Shown: positions 63,928 through 64,000 of the stretch, in pieces
Position numbering within the stretch: position 1 is the first letter of the stretch
Layout of the letters: each line of letters opens with the position of its first letter
Assembly: GCA_022651005.1 (NCBI GenBank)
Contig: JALCQD010000001.1
Location: 496,001-560,000, forward strand
Reading direction: 5' to 3'
DNA length: 64,000 nt
DNA from: Bifidobacteriaceae bacterium
GTDB taxonomy: Bacteria; Actinomycetota; Actinomycetes; Actinomycetales; Bifidobacteriaceae
The notes under the pieces: generated by a model
Databases searched by the model: none
Seen by the model: only the letters and a program-made list of their open reading frames with translations
What the model was told of the DNA's origin: nothing
Made by a program: the position numbers and the translations under genes

Positions 63928-64000
63928 AGATGGACAAACGCGAGCCGCTTCGAGCCCATGTACTCCTTAATCAGGAATCAGTACAGAAGATTTTGACAGT

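Noticed and set aside
63919-63932. Second dyad CATCTC-AC-GAGATG
   Set aside because: It overlaps the better CRP-like dyad and is short; I see no reason to treat it as a separate site.

Overview
The window looks like a chromosomal segment of a Bifidobacteriaceae member (high-GC Gram-positive, Bifidobacterium/Scardovia-like). The evidence is a moderately high GC content, actinobacterial marker genes (the tiny 30S protein bS22, DUF2469, a GlxR-type Crp regulator, the rplS-lepB-rnhB block, gatCAB) and a sugar-centred gene set (araBDA with a LacI regulator, GH51 arabinofuranosidase, galTK with a DeoR regulator, pgm). I cannot name the genus. There is no prophage, insertion sequence or CRISPR array; this is mainly core chromosome with accessory patches.

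Layout. 1-4384 (minus): an accessory operon in which two DUF1684 paralogues bracket a GNAT acetyltransferase, an NlpA/MetQ-like binding protein without a lipobox, and a GldA-like dehydrogenase. 4385-4809: gene-free, with large inverted repeats. 4810-9425 (mostly minus): gltA, map, two small proteins, a tRNA-Ser(UGA) directly downstream of serS, then serS. 9582-12572 (plus): diacylglycerol kinase-like protein and pgm. 12718-14582 (minus): an NADPH-FMN-reductase pair, one fused to a PAS domain. 14779-19430 (plus): RNase HI with clamp-binding-like motifs, rpiA, GH51 arabinofuranosidase and its LacI regulator. 19571-27108: bS22, proC, a membrane-anchored protein, radA, another membrane-anchored protein, mutY/trmL head to head, then an ACT/UPF0210 pair.

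27271-33878: galK, galT and DeoR regulator (minus), then Crp regulator and a class A penicillin-binding protein (plus). 33966-41832: old-yellow-enzyme oxidoreductase, pyrD with an unusual active-site Cys, SDR/MerR divergent pair, trmB, a membrane-anchored HNH nuclease coupled to an aldo-keto reductase, and a membrane protein. 41920-47299 (minus): araA, araD, araB and an AraQ-like LacI regulator with a palindromic operator. 47424-63811 (all minus): rnhB, lepB, rplS, phosphoglycerate mutase-like protein, FAD oxidoreductase, DUF2469, GNAT, gatBAC, an ABC-2 exporter, a TrmH/SpoU methyltransferase, a degenerate phosphoribosyltransferase-like protein, rmuC and a large surface protein.

How the genes work together: the ara, abf, rpi and gal genes feed pentoses and galactose into central metabolism, with local regulators. 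gatCAB, serS/tRNA-Ser, map, rplS, bS22, trmB and trmL serve translation. radA, mutY, rnhA, rnhB and rmuC serve genome maintenance. The observations most worth following are the clamp-motif RNase HI, the flavin reductase/PAS operon, the PRPP-loop-less phosphoribosyltransferase fold next to rmuC, the class 2 dihydroorotate dehydrogenase with a Cys base, and the DUF1684-bracketed operon.
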